Source: Emticicia oligotrophica DSM 17448 (lineage in GTDB: Bacteria > Bacteroidota > Bacteroidia > Cytophagales > Spirosomataceae). From it: a stretch of DNA of 64,000 bases. This document shows, piece by piece, positions 36,575 to 45,713 of the stretch (within the stretch, counting starts at the first letter, position 1; each line of letters begins with the position of its first letter). Both the position numbers and the translations under genes were made by a program. The DNA is taken from contig NC_018748.1 in the NCBI RefSeq assembly GCF_000263195.1, positions 2,790,001 to 2,854,000 of the forward strand, given 5' to 3'. The notes beneath the pieces were generated by a model. It ran no database searches and was not told where the DNA came from. It was given only the letters and a program-made list of their open reading frames with translations.

Positions 36575-37648
36575 ATGAAAAAATACTTTGTTCTACTCGC
36601 TGTTTTAGCAATTTCGTGTAAAAATAAAACCGAGCAAAGCTGGCAGCTTACGCCATTCATAAAGGCTGATGTAGAAAACCCAATTTTATTACCTAATGAT
36701 ACAACCACATTTAATGACCCTATTTTACAGAAAAGCATAAACTGGGAAGCCAAAGATGTGTATAATCCTTCAGCCGTTGTACGCGATGGTAAAGTGTATA
36801 TGCTTTATCGTGCAGAAGATACCCTTAAAGTTGTAGATGGTACCTCTCGTCTGGGTTTGGCAGTAAGCGAAGATGGGGTTCATTTCAAGCGTCAAACAAA
36901 GCCAGTTTTCTATCCTGATAATGATTTCATGAAAAAATATGAGTATCCGGGTGGCTGCGAAGACCCTCGTTTGGTAGAAACCGAAGATGGGAAGTATATC
37001 TTAACTTATACCGCGTATGATGGAAAAACGGCACGTTTATGTGTGGCTTCGTCGACTGATTTACAAACATGGAAAAAAGAAGGCTTAGCTTTTAAGGAGC
37101 CTAAAAATGAAATGCTTTGGTCGAAATCAGGAGCTATCATTTGTAAGCAAATAGGAGATAAGTTTGTGGCCACAAAAATCAAAGGGAAATATTGGATGTA
37201 TTGGGGAGACACCAATTTATTTTTAGCAAGTTCGGATAACTTAATTGATTGGAAGATTCTTGAAGATGAAACGGGTAAGCCTAAACCAATTGTAAAACCC
37301 CGTGATGATAACTTTGATAGTTGGTTAGTTGAGTCGGGTCCAGCAGCTTTTATCAAAGATGAAGGTATATTTTTGATTTATAATAGTGCCAATAAAGGTT
37401 TTCAGAACAAAAGTACTGATACCAAAAATGCTTATCGTGCAGGGCAAGTGTTGTTTGATAAAAATGACCCAACTAAAATCCTTGACCGTTCGAAAACATT
37501 TTTCTTTGAACCCGATAAACCGTACGAATTAACAGGGCAAGTAAACAATGTGGTTTTTGTAGAAGGATTAGTTCATTTCAAGAAGCAGTGGTACTTATAC
37601 TACGGTACGGCCGATTCTAAAATTGCATTAGCAGTATGTTATAAGTGA
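36575..37648 (+). CDS. GH130-family glycosidase/phosphorylase lipoprotein
   Basis: A 357-residue protein with a five-bladed beta-propeller of glycoside hydrolase family 130, whose members are beta-mannoside phosphorylases or beta-1,2-mannosidases. Supporting motifs are YNPSAVVRDGKVYMLYRAED (propeller entry), GGCEDPRLVE (catalytic-pocket signature), YWMYWGDTN and FVEGLVHFKKQWYLYYGTADSKIALA at the end. The lipobox ISC puts an acylated Cys at residue 15, so it is exported and membrane-anchored; from family knowledge, exported members are more often hydrolases than phosphorylases. It is divergent from the cyanophycinase gene. The exact substrate is inference. Confidence 0.87.
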   Translation: MKKYFVLLAVLAISCKNKTEQSWQLTPFIKADVENPILLPNDTTTFNDPILQKSINWEAKDVYNPSAVVRDGKVYMLYRAEDTLKVVDGTSRLGLAVSEDGVHFKRQTKPVFYPDNDFMKKYEYPGGCEDPRLVETEDGKYILTYTAYDGKTARLCVASSTDLQTWKKEGLAFKEPKNEMLWSKSGAIICKQIGDKFVATKIKGKYWMYWGDTNLFLASSDNLIDWKILEDETGKPKPIVKPRDDNFDSWLVESGPAAFIKDEGIFLIYNSANKGFQNKSTDTKNAYRAGQVLFDKNDPTKILDRSKTFFFEPDKPYELTGQVNNVVFVEGLVHFKKQWYLYYGTADSKIALAVCYK

Positions 37649-37707
37649 AGTCATAAAGTTCGAAAGAATGAATTGGATAGTTTATAATTATCAATAGAAA
37701 TTAATTT

Positions 37708-37853
37708 ATTGCCATTAGTTCTAACTGATAGGTACTTTTCAACTAACAAACTTGACTTTAGTCAAACAATTTATTTAGATTAAAGTCAAGTTTGTGTTGA
37801 TTTTACTAGATTCCATCAGTTAAAACTGACGGCAAGGTAAAACTGATGGCAAT
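37708..37853. repeat. MITE-like element with terminal inverted repeats
   Basis: A 146-bp non-coding segment. The ends are ATTGCCATTAGTTCTA (37708-37723) and TAAAACTGATGGCAAT (37838-37853), inverted copies with 14 of 16 matching. The right end repeats the unit in tandem (37821-37835, TAAAACTGACGGCAA). Inside is a perfect 15-bp inverted repeat, 37746-37760 with 37781-37795. No clear target duplication was found. Another copy of the terminal unit lies at 39823-39838. Confidence 0.6.
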
Positions 37854-37893
37854 GTAGGGCAATGAGTTTCTTTCGGAAAGACTCCTGTTTTAA

Positions 37894-39249
37894 TTATTTC
37901 CAGTTTACTAATTTATCTAAAGCTTCATCAACTTTTTCAAAACCAAAACCAGATAATGTTTCTTTCATTAATCTGCTAATTTCATCATTGCAAAGATTAC
38001 CAATACTACCTTCAAGAGTATGGTTCAAATCACGCGATGCTACGTAAGTTCCTCCAAATACTTCATCTTTTACTTGTAAGTAGGCATCACGGAAAGGTAA
38101 ACCTTGCATTACTAATTCGTTTACTCGTTCAACCGAGAAAATTGGGTCGTATTTTTCATCGGCTAATAAGTTTGGTTTTACCTGAATATTAGAAACCATA
38201 AAATGGGCAATATCCAAACACTCAAAAACTTGGTCGAAGGCAGGCATTAAGATTTCCTTCAAAATTTGCATATCTCTATGATACCCACTTGGTAAGTTGC
38301 TTGTCACGAATGCCAATTCAGTAGGCAAACCTTTTAGTCGATTGGTTTTAGCTCTGAGTAATTCTGCCACATCCGGATTTTTCTTGTGCGGCATAATACT
38401 GCTGCCCGTCGTAAGTTCGTCGGGTAAAGTCAAGAAATTGAAGTTCTGAGAATTATATAAACACACATCCATTGCCATTCTTGAAAGGGTATTGGCTAAT
38501 GAAGTAAGTGCCGAAAGAACAACATACTCACTTTTACCACGAGTCATCTGAGCATAAACAACATTGTAATTAAGTTCATCGAAGCCTAAAAGTTTTGTTG
38601 TGAGTGTTCTATTTAATGGAAATGAGCTACCATACCCCGCACCCGAACCTAGCGGGTTTTTATTGACAACTTTATAGGCCGATTGCATGACGATGGTATC
38701 GTCTATTAAACTTTCAGCATAAGCTCCAAACCACAAACCAAATGAAGAAGGCATGGCAATTTGGAGATGTGTATAGCCTGGTAATAAATCATGTTTGTGT
38801 TTATTGCTCAGTTCGACCAATTTCGTAAACAATGTATTTATTTTTTCAACGACAACGCGTACCTGATGACGCATAAAAAGCTTTAGGTCAACTAAAACTT
38901 GGTCATTACGAGAGCGGCCACTATGTATTTTTTTTCCAGCATCTCCCAGTGTTTGTGTCAATAGCCATTCAACTTGTGAGTGAACATCCTCTATACCATC
39001 TTCGATTAGAAATTTACCCTCTAATATATCATTGTATATTTTTCGACATTCCTTCAATATACGCTCTAATTCATTGTTTTTGAGTAATCCAATACTTTCT
39101 AGCATGATGGCATGTGCCATTGAGCCGAGTATATCAAATTCTGCTAGATACAAGTCCATTTCGCGGTCTTGTCCAACAGTAAATTTTTCAATCCGAAGAG
39201 CAGCCTCTTTCCCAGATTTATTTATGCTTTCCTTTTGCCAGAGCTTCAC
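37894..39249 (-). CDS. argH: Argininosuccinate lyase
   Basis: The last step of arginine synthesis: argininosuccinate to arginine and fumarate. 451 residues, a full-length member of the fumarase/aspartase superfamily. Motifs: HSGRSRNDQ (109-117), LLPGYTHLQ (155-163) and the signature loop GSSIMPHKKNPD (282-293) with the catalytic Ser. The last 30 residues are those typical of argH (MKETLSGFGF). It is a single gene; no other arg gene lies alongside. A MITE-like repeat lies just past its 3' end. Confidence 0.95.
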   Translation of the reverse strand: MKLWQKESINKSGKEAALRIEKFTVGQDREMDLYLAEFDILGSMAHAIMLESIGLLKNNELERILKECRKIYNDILEGKFLIEDGIEDVHSQVEWLLTQTLGDAGKKIHSGRSRNDQVLVDLKLFMRHQVRVVVEKINTLFTKLVELSNKHKHDLLPGYTHLQIAMPSSFGLWFGAYAESLIDDTIVMQSAYKVVNKNPLGSGAGYGSSFPLNRTLTTKLLGFDELNYNVVYAQMTRGKSEYVVLSALTSLANTLSRMAMDVCLYNSQNFNFLTLPDELTTGSSIMPHKKNPDVAELLRAKTNRLKGLPTELAFVTSNLPSGYHRDMQILKEILMPAFDQVFECLDIAHFMVSNIQVKPNLLADEKYDPIFSVERVNELVMQGLPFRDAYLQVKDEVFGGTYVASRDLNHTLEGSIGNLCNDEISRLMKETLSGFGFEKVDEALDKLVNWK

Positions 39250-40189
39250 TTATGTATTTGTTTTATTGTGCTACAAAATAACGGCGATTTTCCATGAAAA
39301 TAAAGATGTTGCCATGTATTTTATAAATATATATCCGCTTACTAATTTTTTAGCATGATTTTTGTTTAATTTATTACTGATGATTGAGTGTCAATGAAGA
39401 TATTTTAGCAAAGACGAGAAAGGTTTGAGTAGTCACCTTCTTGAAGTATTAAAAAGCTTCATCCAATAAAACTAGCATAGATTTAAAATAGTGCAACGGG
39501 TATTGGCAAAAAATAAGCCACTTAACATTAGTGTTTAAAAGTTCTATGGAATGTGAAAGACAGATAATATTTAATTATTTATTAAATAAGTATTGCTAGA
39601 GCAGCGTTTTATAAAGTTTTAAACTGAAACAATTACTATTGAGTGTACTTTACAAAAGCAGTAAACTTTATGTTTATTGCTTTGTCATTTGGGCTTTATG
39701 CCCAAATGACATCTTTTACTTATATACAAATTTTTGTATTTAAGTTAAAATCTTAATTATCTTTTGCCCAATTTTGAGCGATTTTGAATAGAAATTTTGA
39801 AATTATAAAGAGACCCTCGCTGTAAAAACTGATGGCATTCAGATGACACTCAAATAATAAAAAGATTAGTTTTGCAGAAAATGTAAAATAATATCAGCAA
39901 AATTAGCATTGATAAATTTTTTGATATCTAGAGTTTAAAAATTTGTGGTAACATCTTTACAATTTCGCAAATTTTTAAACTTTTTCCTAAGCCATTAAAA
40001 ATTCTAGCCTGACTAATTATAAATAACCAACTTCAATTCTGCTTAAAATAGGTATTTCAATAACCCTCTGCATTTGAATTGATCGGTTGGTTATCAATTC
40101 AATAAATAAATATTAAAATTATTATAATAGTTAAAGGCATGGTTTTTGACAAAGGCTTATGTCTAATTTAAAACAGTAATCTTCAAGTA
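39250..40189. other. 940-bp gene-free region between argH and the PorE-like gene
   Basis: Very AT-rich, with no credible reading frame on either strand. It contains the argH promoter side, an 11-bp perfect hairpin at 39684-39710, a TAAAAACTGATGGCAT unit at 39823-39838 shared with the MITE-like element, and a -7-like box TAGTTTTG at 39867-39874, 316 bp before the next ATG. It may hold a small RNA or a long leader, or be the remnant of a lost gene. Confidence 0.6.
39684..39710. repeat. Strong hairpin in the gene-free region
   Basis: GTCATTTGGGC and GCCCAAATGAC pair perfectly over 11 bp around a 5-nt loop. The T tract after it (ATCTTTTACTT) is poor, so it may be a weak terminator or a small-RNA element. 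No gene ends near it. Confidence 0.6.
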
Positions 40190-42748
40190 ATGCCAAAAAG
40201 GATAATCATAAGTTTGATATATCTCATAACATTTACTTTTGCTTCTGTGGCCCAAAGTTCTTCAAAGGTTTTTCAAAAAGCGAATACCCAATTCGAAACT
40301 TTAGGCTATGCGAAAGCAATTGAATTGTATGAAATAGCATTGAGAAAGCCAAAGGGTGCTACTGATGAGGAAATTCTAAAGGCAAAATTAAATTTAGCAT
40401 TAAGTTATAAGTTAGTAAAGGATTATCAAAATGCCGAACGGGTATATCGAGAAACTTTAAGTGCAAATCCAGTACTCAAGGGGGAAGATATTAAAGCCTA
40501 CCGACATTTTGCTCAAGTACTTACCAGTAATAGTAAGTTTTTGGAGGCAAATCAAAACTGGCAAAAGTTTAATGAATTGCAGGAACAAGATAAAAGAGGA
40601 ATCGAATTTATCAAACTCAACAGCAACCGCGAAGCATTAGAACGTAATGTTGGTAGTTATAAAATCGAATACGTAGGTATCAATTCAAGTAGTGCTGATT
40701 TTAGCCCTGTTTATTATAAAAAAGGCTTAGTATTTGTTTCAGGTCGAACCGAAAACTCACAAATACGACGTGTTTTTAATTGGGATGCTTCTTCTTTCCT
40801 TGATTTATTTTATCTCGAAGACCTTAAAGCACTTGGAACAGAATCGGGGGCTTCTGCTATTGGTTCAAGTAGCCAAATGGTTACTCAAAAAAATGCCCAG
40901 CCTTCAAAAAAACTTGGAACCGACTATTACACGCCACCTACAGCCAACGATGCTAAAACTGTGGGTCGTAAGGGAACCGAATATATTACAGGAAGTAAGT
41001 ACCTAGATTACGAAGAAGAGCCTTCAATTCAAACCGAAAAATTTAGCAAGAATCTCAATTCGAAATATCATGAAGGTCCGTGTGCTTTTTTCCATGATGG
41101 AATGAAAATTGTTTTTACCAGAAATACACTAATTGGGAGTGGAGGCGTTTTGGGTCCGAAGAAGAACGGAGCAATCAGTCGGTTGAAGCTTTATACAGCT
41201 GACTATGAAAATAATGATTGGCGTAAGATAAAAGAAATTCCATTCAATAGTAATGATTATTCTTGTGCCCACCCAACCCTCACTATCGATGATAAAACCA
41301 TGTATTTTGTTTCGGATATGCCGGGGGGATATGGTGGTACTGATATTTGGATGACTCGATATGAGAACGACGAATGGTCAAAGCCACAGAATTTAGGGGG
41401 TAGTATCAACACACGAGGAAATGAAATGTTTCCATTTGTTGATGAAAGAGGAAATCTCTATTTTTCATCTGATGGCCACCCAGGTTTGGGCGATTTAGAT
41501 ATTTTCTTTGTTCCGATGAGTACGGCGGCTGGTATGCCAAGTGGAAAGGTTAGAAATTTAGGAGCTCCACTCAATTCGAGTAGAGATGATTTTGGAATTA
41601 TTACTGATAGTGAACGCCGAACAGGATTTATTAGTAGTAATCGAAAACGTGGCGGAATAGATGATGATATCTATAAATTTACCCGCCTTGGCACCCTCTA
41701 TGGTTGTAGGGAAGTGGTTGTAAATATTTTCGATAATGATACCAAAAAGCCATTTGATAAAATAAGGTTTGAATATGAAATTAAAGACAATGTAACTACC
41801 AGAGAAAGTGCTATAACAAATGATATTGGTACGATAAAACTTTGCTTAGAAGCTGATAACGACTTTATTTTTTTAATAAAACAAAATGGTTATCAAGCGG
41901 AAAGTATTAGTTTCTCTAACAAAGATGCCTCAGATTATGAGGTTTCAAAGTTGGATATTTATTTGAAAAAAGAAATAATTATAGAGAGAAGTAAACTAGA
42001 TAAGAAAGTAGAAAAAGTTGATTCTGTGAGTGAAACCTTGGTTTCTCGCAGAAACGATAATATAAGTTCAAGCATTTTTAGAGGTGTCGTTACCGCAGGG
42101 AAAGATAGTACGCCAATTGCTGGTGTTCGTGTAAGATTTATCAATCAATGCACTGGTATTGCTCAAGAAATGACTACAGGTGCCGATGGTTCCTATGAGT
42201 TCAAACGTGAACTTAATTGTGATTATGTTTTAGAGTCTTTCAAAGAAAACTTCGGAAAATCTTCAGAAACGATTCCCAAAATTGAAGAAAAACGTAGTAT
42301 CATAACAAGTATTTTCAAGAAAAAGAAACCAGTAGTACCTGCCACGGGTTCGTTTTTTGATACGAAACTGTATAAAGTTGGCGATATAGTAAAACTGGAT
42401 AATATCTATTATGATTCTGATAGTTATAAGATTCGAAGTGATGCTGCACGTGAATTAGAGAAATTAGTACGAACTATGCAGAGAAATCCGAATATGATTA
42501 TTGAAATTCGTTCACATACCGATACCCGCGGGAATGCTCTTGATAATCTCATGCTTTCACAACGAAGAGTCAATGAGGTAGTCGATTATTTAGCAGATAA
42601 AGGTATTGCTCGTGCACGCATGCGTGGGGTAGGAAAAGGAGAATCCGAACCCGTAAATTCATGTGGTGATGGTGTACAATGTACAGAAGCAGAGCATCAA
42701 AGAAACCGCCGAACTGAGTTTAAAATTATTTCGATTGAAAGAAAGTAG
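40190..42748 (+). CDS. PorE-like OmpA-family protein (TPR, beta-propeller, regulatory domain, OmpA)
   Basis: An 852-residue envelope protein with a signal peptide (1-22). In order: TPR repeats (about 25-150), a WD40-like (PD40) propeller with DDKTMYFVSDMPGGYGGTDIWM and NLYFSSDGHPGLGDLDIF (about 160-500), two small beta regions including a carboxypeptidase-regulatory-like domain (about 625-690), and an OmpA C-terminal peptidoglycan-binding domain (about 735-852; IRSHTDTRG, LSQRRVNEVVDYL, NRRTEFKI). This domain order matches PorE of Porphyromonas gingivalis, a peptidoglycan-linked type IX secretion component. Unlike many relatives, it has no porP/sprF gene beside it. PorE function is inferred from architecture; a general gliding/OmpA protein is the alternative. 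Confidence 0.87.
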   Translation: MPKRIIISLIYLITFTFASVAQSSSKVFQKANTQFETLGYAKAIELYEIALRKPKGATDEEILKAKLNLALSYKLVKDYQNAERVYRETLSANPVLKGEDIKAYRHFAQVLTSNSKFLEANQNWQKFNELQEQDKRGIEFIKLNSNREALERNVGSYKIEYVGINSSSADFSPVYYKKGLVFVSGRTENSQIRRVFNWDASSFLDLFYLEDLKALGTESGASAIGSSSQMVTQKNAQPSKKLGTDYYTPPTANDAKTVGRKGTEYITGSKYLDYEEEPSIQTEKFSKNLNSKYHEGPCAFFHDGMKIVFTRNTLIGSGGVLGPKKNGAISRLKLYTADYENNDWRKIKEIPFNSNDYSCAHPTLTIDDKTMYFVSDMPGGYGGTDIWMTRYENDEWSKPQNLGGSINTRGNEMFPFVDERGNLYFSSDGHPGLGDLDIFFVPMSTAAGMPSGKVRNLGAPLNSSRDDFGIITDSERRTGFISSNRKRGGIDDDIYKFTRLGTLYGCREVVVNIFDNDTKKPFDKIRFEYEIKDNVTTRESAITNDIGTIKLCLEADNDFIFLIKQNGYQAESISFSNKDASDYEVSKLDIYLKKEIIIERSKLDKKVEKVDSVSETLVSRRNDNISSSIFRGVVTAGKDSTPIAGVRVRFINQCTGIAQEMTTGADGSYEFKRELNCDYVLESFKENFGKSSETIPKIEEKRSIITSIFKKKKPVVPATGSFFDTKLYKVGDIVKLDNIYYDSDSYKIRSDAARELEKLVRTMQRNPNMIIEIRSHTDTRGNALDNLMLSQRRVNEVVDYLADKGIARARMRGVGKGESEPVNSCGDGVQCTEAEHQRNRRTEFKIISIERK

Positions 42749-42769
42749 AAAAAGTAAAATAGTGAAAAT

Positions 42770-42804
42770 TTAAAAGGCATCAATTATCTATTGATGCCTT
42801 TTAA
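42770..42804. terminator. Bidirectional terminator between PorE-like and subtilisin-like genes
   Basis: Perfect 15-bp stem TTAAAAGGCATCAAT / ATTGATGCCTTTTAA with a 5-nt loop, shared by the two convergent genes. Confidence 0.92.
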
Positions 42805-42825
42805 ATTTTATAATTTCAAAATAAT

Positions 42826-44223
42826 TTAGAAAGAACCTACATTTAATCTTCCACCCGTTACGCATTTACCAGAAAGTGATGCCGTAGGCGTTACTGAAGA
42901 CAAAATGGCGTTTTTGATAGTTGCTGCCGATGCCCCTGCATTAACAGAAGCATATAGAGCAGCTGCTCCTGTTACGTGAGGAGTAGCCATTGAGGTTCCA
43001 TTATAGCTAGCATAACTCGAAATTATTTTTCCTTTCGAACTTGCAGGCACTGTTGAGAAAATTCCTGAACCTGGAGCTCCTAAATCAACTTGAGTAGCAC
43101 CGTAATTAGAGAAACTTGATAATCCACCAGTGTTTGTAATAGAAGCAACAGCAATAACATTTGGTACGTTATAATTAGAAGGGTAGTTAGCCGTAGCATC
43201 ATTATTACTACTATTATTACCTGCAGCTGCAATAAATAAGATCCCTGCATTATTAGCACGTGTAATGGCATCTTGTAATGCTTGCGAGAAGCCACCTCCA
43301 CCCCAAGAGTTATTAGTAGCTACAATATTTAAGCCGCTTCTAATCTTTAAATCAGTAAAGTAATCAACAGCTTTGATAGCATTTGCAGTTGTACCGCCAC
43401 GACTTCCTAGAAATTTAGCACTTAAAAGTTTAACGTTCCAGCATACACCAGCAACACCAATTCCATTGCCACCAACACCGCCTATGGTTCCTGCCACGTG
43501 TGTACCGTGGTCATCGCCAGTGCCATCAAAAACTGTATTATTATTTCCATCAAAATCCCAGCCGTAGACATCATCTACCAAACCGTTACCATCATCATCT
43601 CGACCATTACCGCTAATTTCTCCAGGATTTACTCCAGCATTGGCAGCTAAGTCTTCGTGTGTGTACATATAACCTTCGTCAATGATACCTATATAGACAG
43701 TATTAGTCCCCGTTTTGCCATTTGCCCAAGCAACAGCAGCATTTGAGCCAAATTGGTTGGCAGGAGAGGTAGTTGAGCCATACATCCCCCACAATGAACC
43801 ATTAGTAAAATATGGGTCGTTTGAAACAGCATCGTGTGTGTAAATATAGTTTGGTTCGATATACTCAATTTCACCAAGGTCTTTTACACGTGCAATTGCT
43901 TCTAAAGCATTCATTGGTATTTGTACGAGTTGAATTCCATCATTATCTCCAAACCTTTCCATGAGTTTGGTTAAGATTTTCTCTTTCAGTTTTCCACCAA
44001 TTTTGTCTAAAATTTCTGATTTTTTTGACTCTGAAACGCCAGTTTTAAATTTTACTAATACTTCATTTGGTTCGAAGTTTTGGGCAGTTGTTCTGGCGGC
44101 ACTTCTTTGATTTGTAGTTGATGAAGATTTAGAATCTGAAACTTCAATAATCTCAGATGTACAAGAAGTCATAAACACACCCAAAGATAAAATGGATGCT
44201 AAGGTTCTGATTAGTTTTCTCAT
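42826..44223 (-). CDS. Subtilisin-like (S8) serine protease lipoprotein
   Basis: A 465-residue exported protease. Lipobox MTSC (Cys21), then an I9-like propeptide (NEVLVKFKTGVSESKK, residues 53-68, to about 130), then the S8 domain. Catalytic triad: Asp182 in GIIDEGY, His239 in DDHGTHVAGT and Ser410 in NGTSMATPHV; oxyanion Asn335 in AAGNNS. An Asp/Asn-rich loop at about 207-229 looks calcium-binding. The Asp motif reads DEG rather than the usual DTG or DSG. The protein ends shortly after the catalytic domain and has no type IX secretion CTD, so it is expected to be lipid-anchored. Maturation and target are unknown. Confidence 0.92.
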   Translation of the reverse strand: MRKLIRTLASILSLGVFMTSCTSEIIEVSDSKSSSTTNQRSAARTTAQNFEPNEVLVKFKTGVSESKKSEILDKIGGKLKEKILTKLMERFGDNDGIQLVQIPMNALEAIARVKDLGEIEYIEPNYIYTHDAVSNDPYFTNGSLWGMYGSTTSPANQFGSNAAVAWANGKTGTNTVYIGIIDEGYMYTHEDLAANAGVNPGEISGNGRDDDGNGLVDDVYGWDFDGNNNTVFDGTGDDHGTHVAGTIGGVGGNGIGVAGVCWNVKLLSAKFLGSRGGTTANAIKAVDYFTDLKIRSGLNIVATNNSWGGGGFSQALQDAITRANNAGILFIAAAGNNSSNNDATANYPSNYNVPNVIAVASITNTGGLSSFSNYGATQVDLGAPGSGIFSTVPASSKGKIISSYASYNGTSMATPHVTGAAALYASVNAGASAATIKNAILSSVTPTASLSGKCVTGGRLNVGSF

Positions 44224-44297
44224 GTTATTAGCTATAGTTAATTAGTTAGTACACTTTTTATAAAGTGCCCCTAAAATTATATAAAAATTAGAAAGTG

Positions 44298-44328
44298 CAA
44301 AAATATTAGCTAAAAAATTGCAAAGGTA
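44298..44328 (-). promoter_or_regulatory. Candidate -7 boxes of the subtilisin-like gene
   Basis: Two TAnnTTTG matches on the minus strand: TATTTTTG (44298-44305) and TACCTTTG (44321-44328), 75-105 bp before the start. Neither has a clear -33 partner. Confidence 0.4.
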
Positions 44329-44504
44329 TCGTTATTCTTTATTGAATGTTACTCTTGACAATTGCGAAGATATATTCGAAGGGGCTTTCAGTAATTATAC
44401 AAAACAAATCAGTTTTCAATGGTATATCTCAGAAGGATGTGCCATTTTTGTTGTTGAATAATTATTCAAATCAAATCCATGATTAATTATCGGTTTAATC
44501 AAAT

Positions 44505-45713
44505 ATGAAAATACTTCATACTGCCGACTGGCATTTAGGAAAAAAACTCCATAAATATGACCTTTCACAAGACCACCAGTTGTTTCTTGATTGGTTGATT
44601 ATGATAATCAAAGAACAAAAAATTGACCTTTTGTTGATTTCAGGTGACATCTTCGATTTGGCTAATCCACCACTCGAAGCTCGTGCCATGTACTATTGGT
44701 TTTTGAGGCAAATGATTCAGCTTCGTTGTAGAATTATTATAACAGGTGGCAACCACGATTCGGCACAAATGCTCGATGCACCTAAAGAAATTTTGAACTT
44801 GCTCGATATAACGGTGGTAGGAGGAGCCACAACTCCAATTACTAACGAAATAGTTGTACACGAAAATGTAGTGATATGTGCGGTTCCATACCTACGAGAT
44901 TCGCATATTCGACAAGCTATTGAGGGAGAAACGGGTGCTTCAAGAATTGAGAATGTTCGTTTGGGTATCAAAAAACATTACAACGAACTGGCAGAATTTT
45001 GTCAGGAAAAGTATGCCGATAAAGTAAAGATAGCCATGGGGCATTTGTATGCACAGGGGGCAAGTTCATCAGAATCCGAGCGAGAAATTCAAATTGGAAA
45101 TTTGGCTGCAGTAGAGGGAAATGATTTTTCAGAGATTTTCAATTATGTAGCATTAGGGCATATTCATCGACCACAACGTATTGGTGGTACCGATAGGGTT
45201 CGCTATTCTGGCTCTCCAATTCCATTAAGTTTTAGCGAAAAGGATGACAAAAAAATAGTTTTAATTTTAGATATCACTGAAAATACCATCAGTCAAATTT
45301 CAGAATTTCAAGTACCTAAATTCAGAGAATTAAAACGAATCTCAGGTACATTTGAGTCTGTTAAAGCAAAATTGGCTTCCTATCAAAACGAATTTCCCCT
45401 AAAAGCATTTATTGAGGTTGAGGTAATCGAAGAATCATTCGATCCATTAATAATTAAATTGTTAAATGATTCTATTGCATTATTTGATGATGAAAATGCA
45501 GTTGTATTAAAGCATCGTCTAACATTCAAAAATGAAGTAAAAAGCAGTGAAGAATTGTTTTTAGAAGGGCAAAGTATAGACGAAATTACAGAAAAAGATA
45601 TGCTCCAAAAAAGGCTCGAAAGAGAAAATACCTTGTCGGAGGAGCATAGAAAATTGATGATGGAAGCATTCACAGAACTTTTACTTTTAGTAGAGCAAGA
45701 AGATGAAAATTAA
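44505..45713 (+). CDS. sbcD: Exonuclease subunit SbcD (Mre11 homologue)
   Basis: The nuclease subunit of SbcCD, which cuts DNA hairpins and blocked ends. 402 residues. Metallophosphoesterase motifs: ADWHLGK (7-13), SGDIFD (46-51), GGNHDS (86-91), and MGHLYAQG and LGHIHRPQ further on, giving the two-metal site. The SbcD C-terminal cap domain follows (about 270-400). Its stop codon overlaps the start of sbcC by 11 bp, so the two are translationally coupled. Confidence 0.96.
   Translation: MKILHTADWHLGKKLHKYDLSQDHQLFLDWLIMIIKEQKIDLLLISGDIFDLANPPLEARAMYYWFLRQMIQLRCRIIITGGNHDSAQMLDAPKEILNLLDITVVGGATTPITNEIVVHENVVICAVPYLRDSHIRQAIEGETGASRIENVRLGIKKHYNELAEFCQEKYADKVKIAMGHLYAQGASSSESEREIQIGNLAAVEGNDFSEIFNYVALGHIHRPQRIGGTDRVRYSGSPIPLSFSEKDDKKIVLILDITENTISQISEFQVPKFRELKRISGTFESVKAKLASYQNEFPLKAFIEVEVIEESFDPLIIKLLNDSIALFDDENAVVLKHRLTFKNEVKSSEELFLEGQSIDEITEKDMLQKRLERENTLSEEHRKLMMEAFTELLLLVEQEDEN

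Noticed and set aside
36505-36753. Upstream extension of the cyanophycinase frame
   Set aside because: It would run across the divergent promoter into the GH130 gene; the signal peptide begins at 36504.
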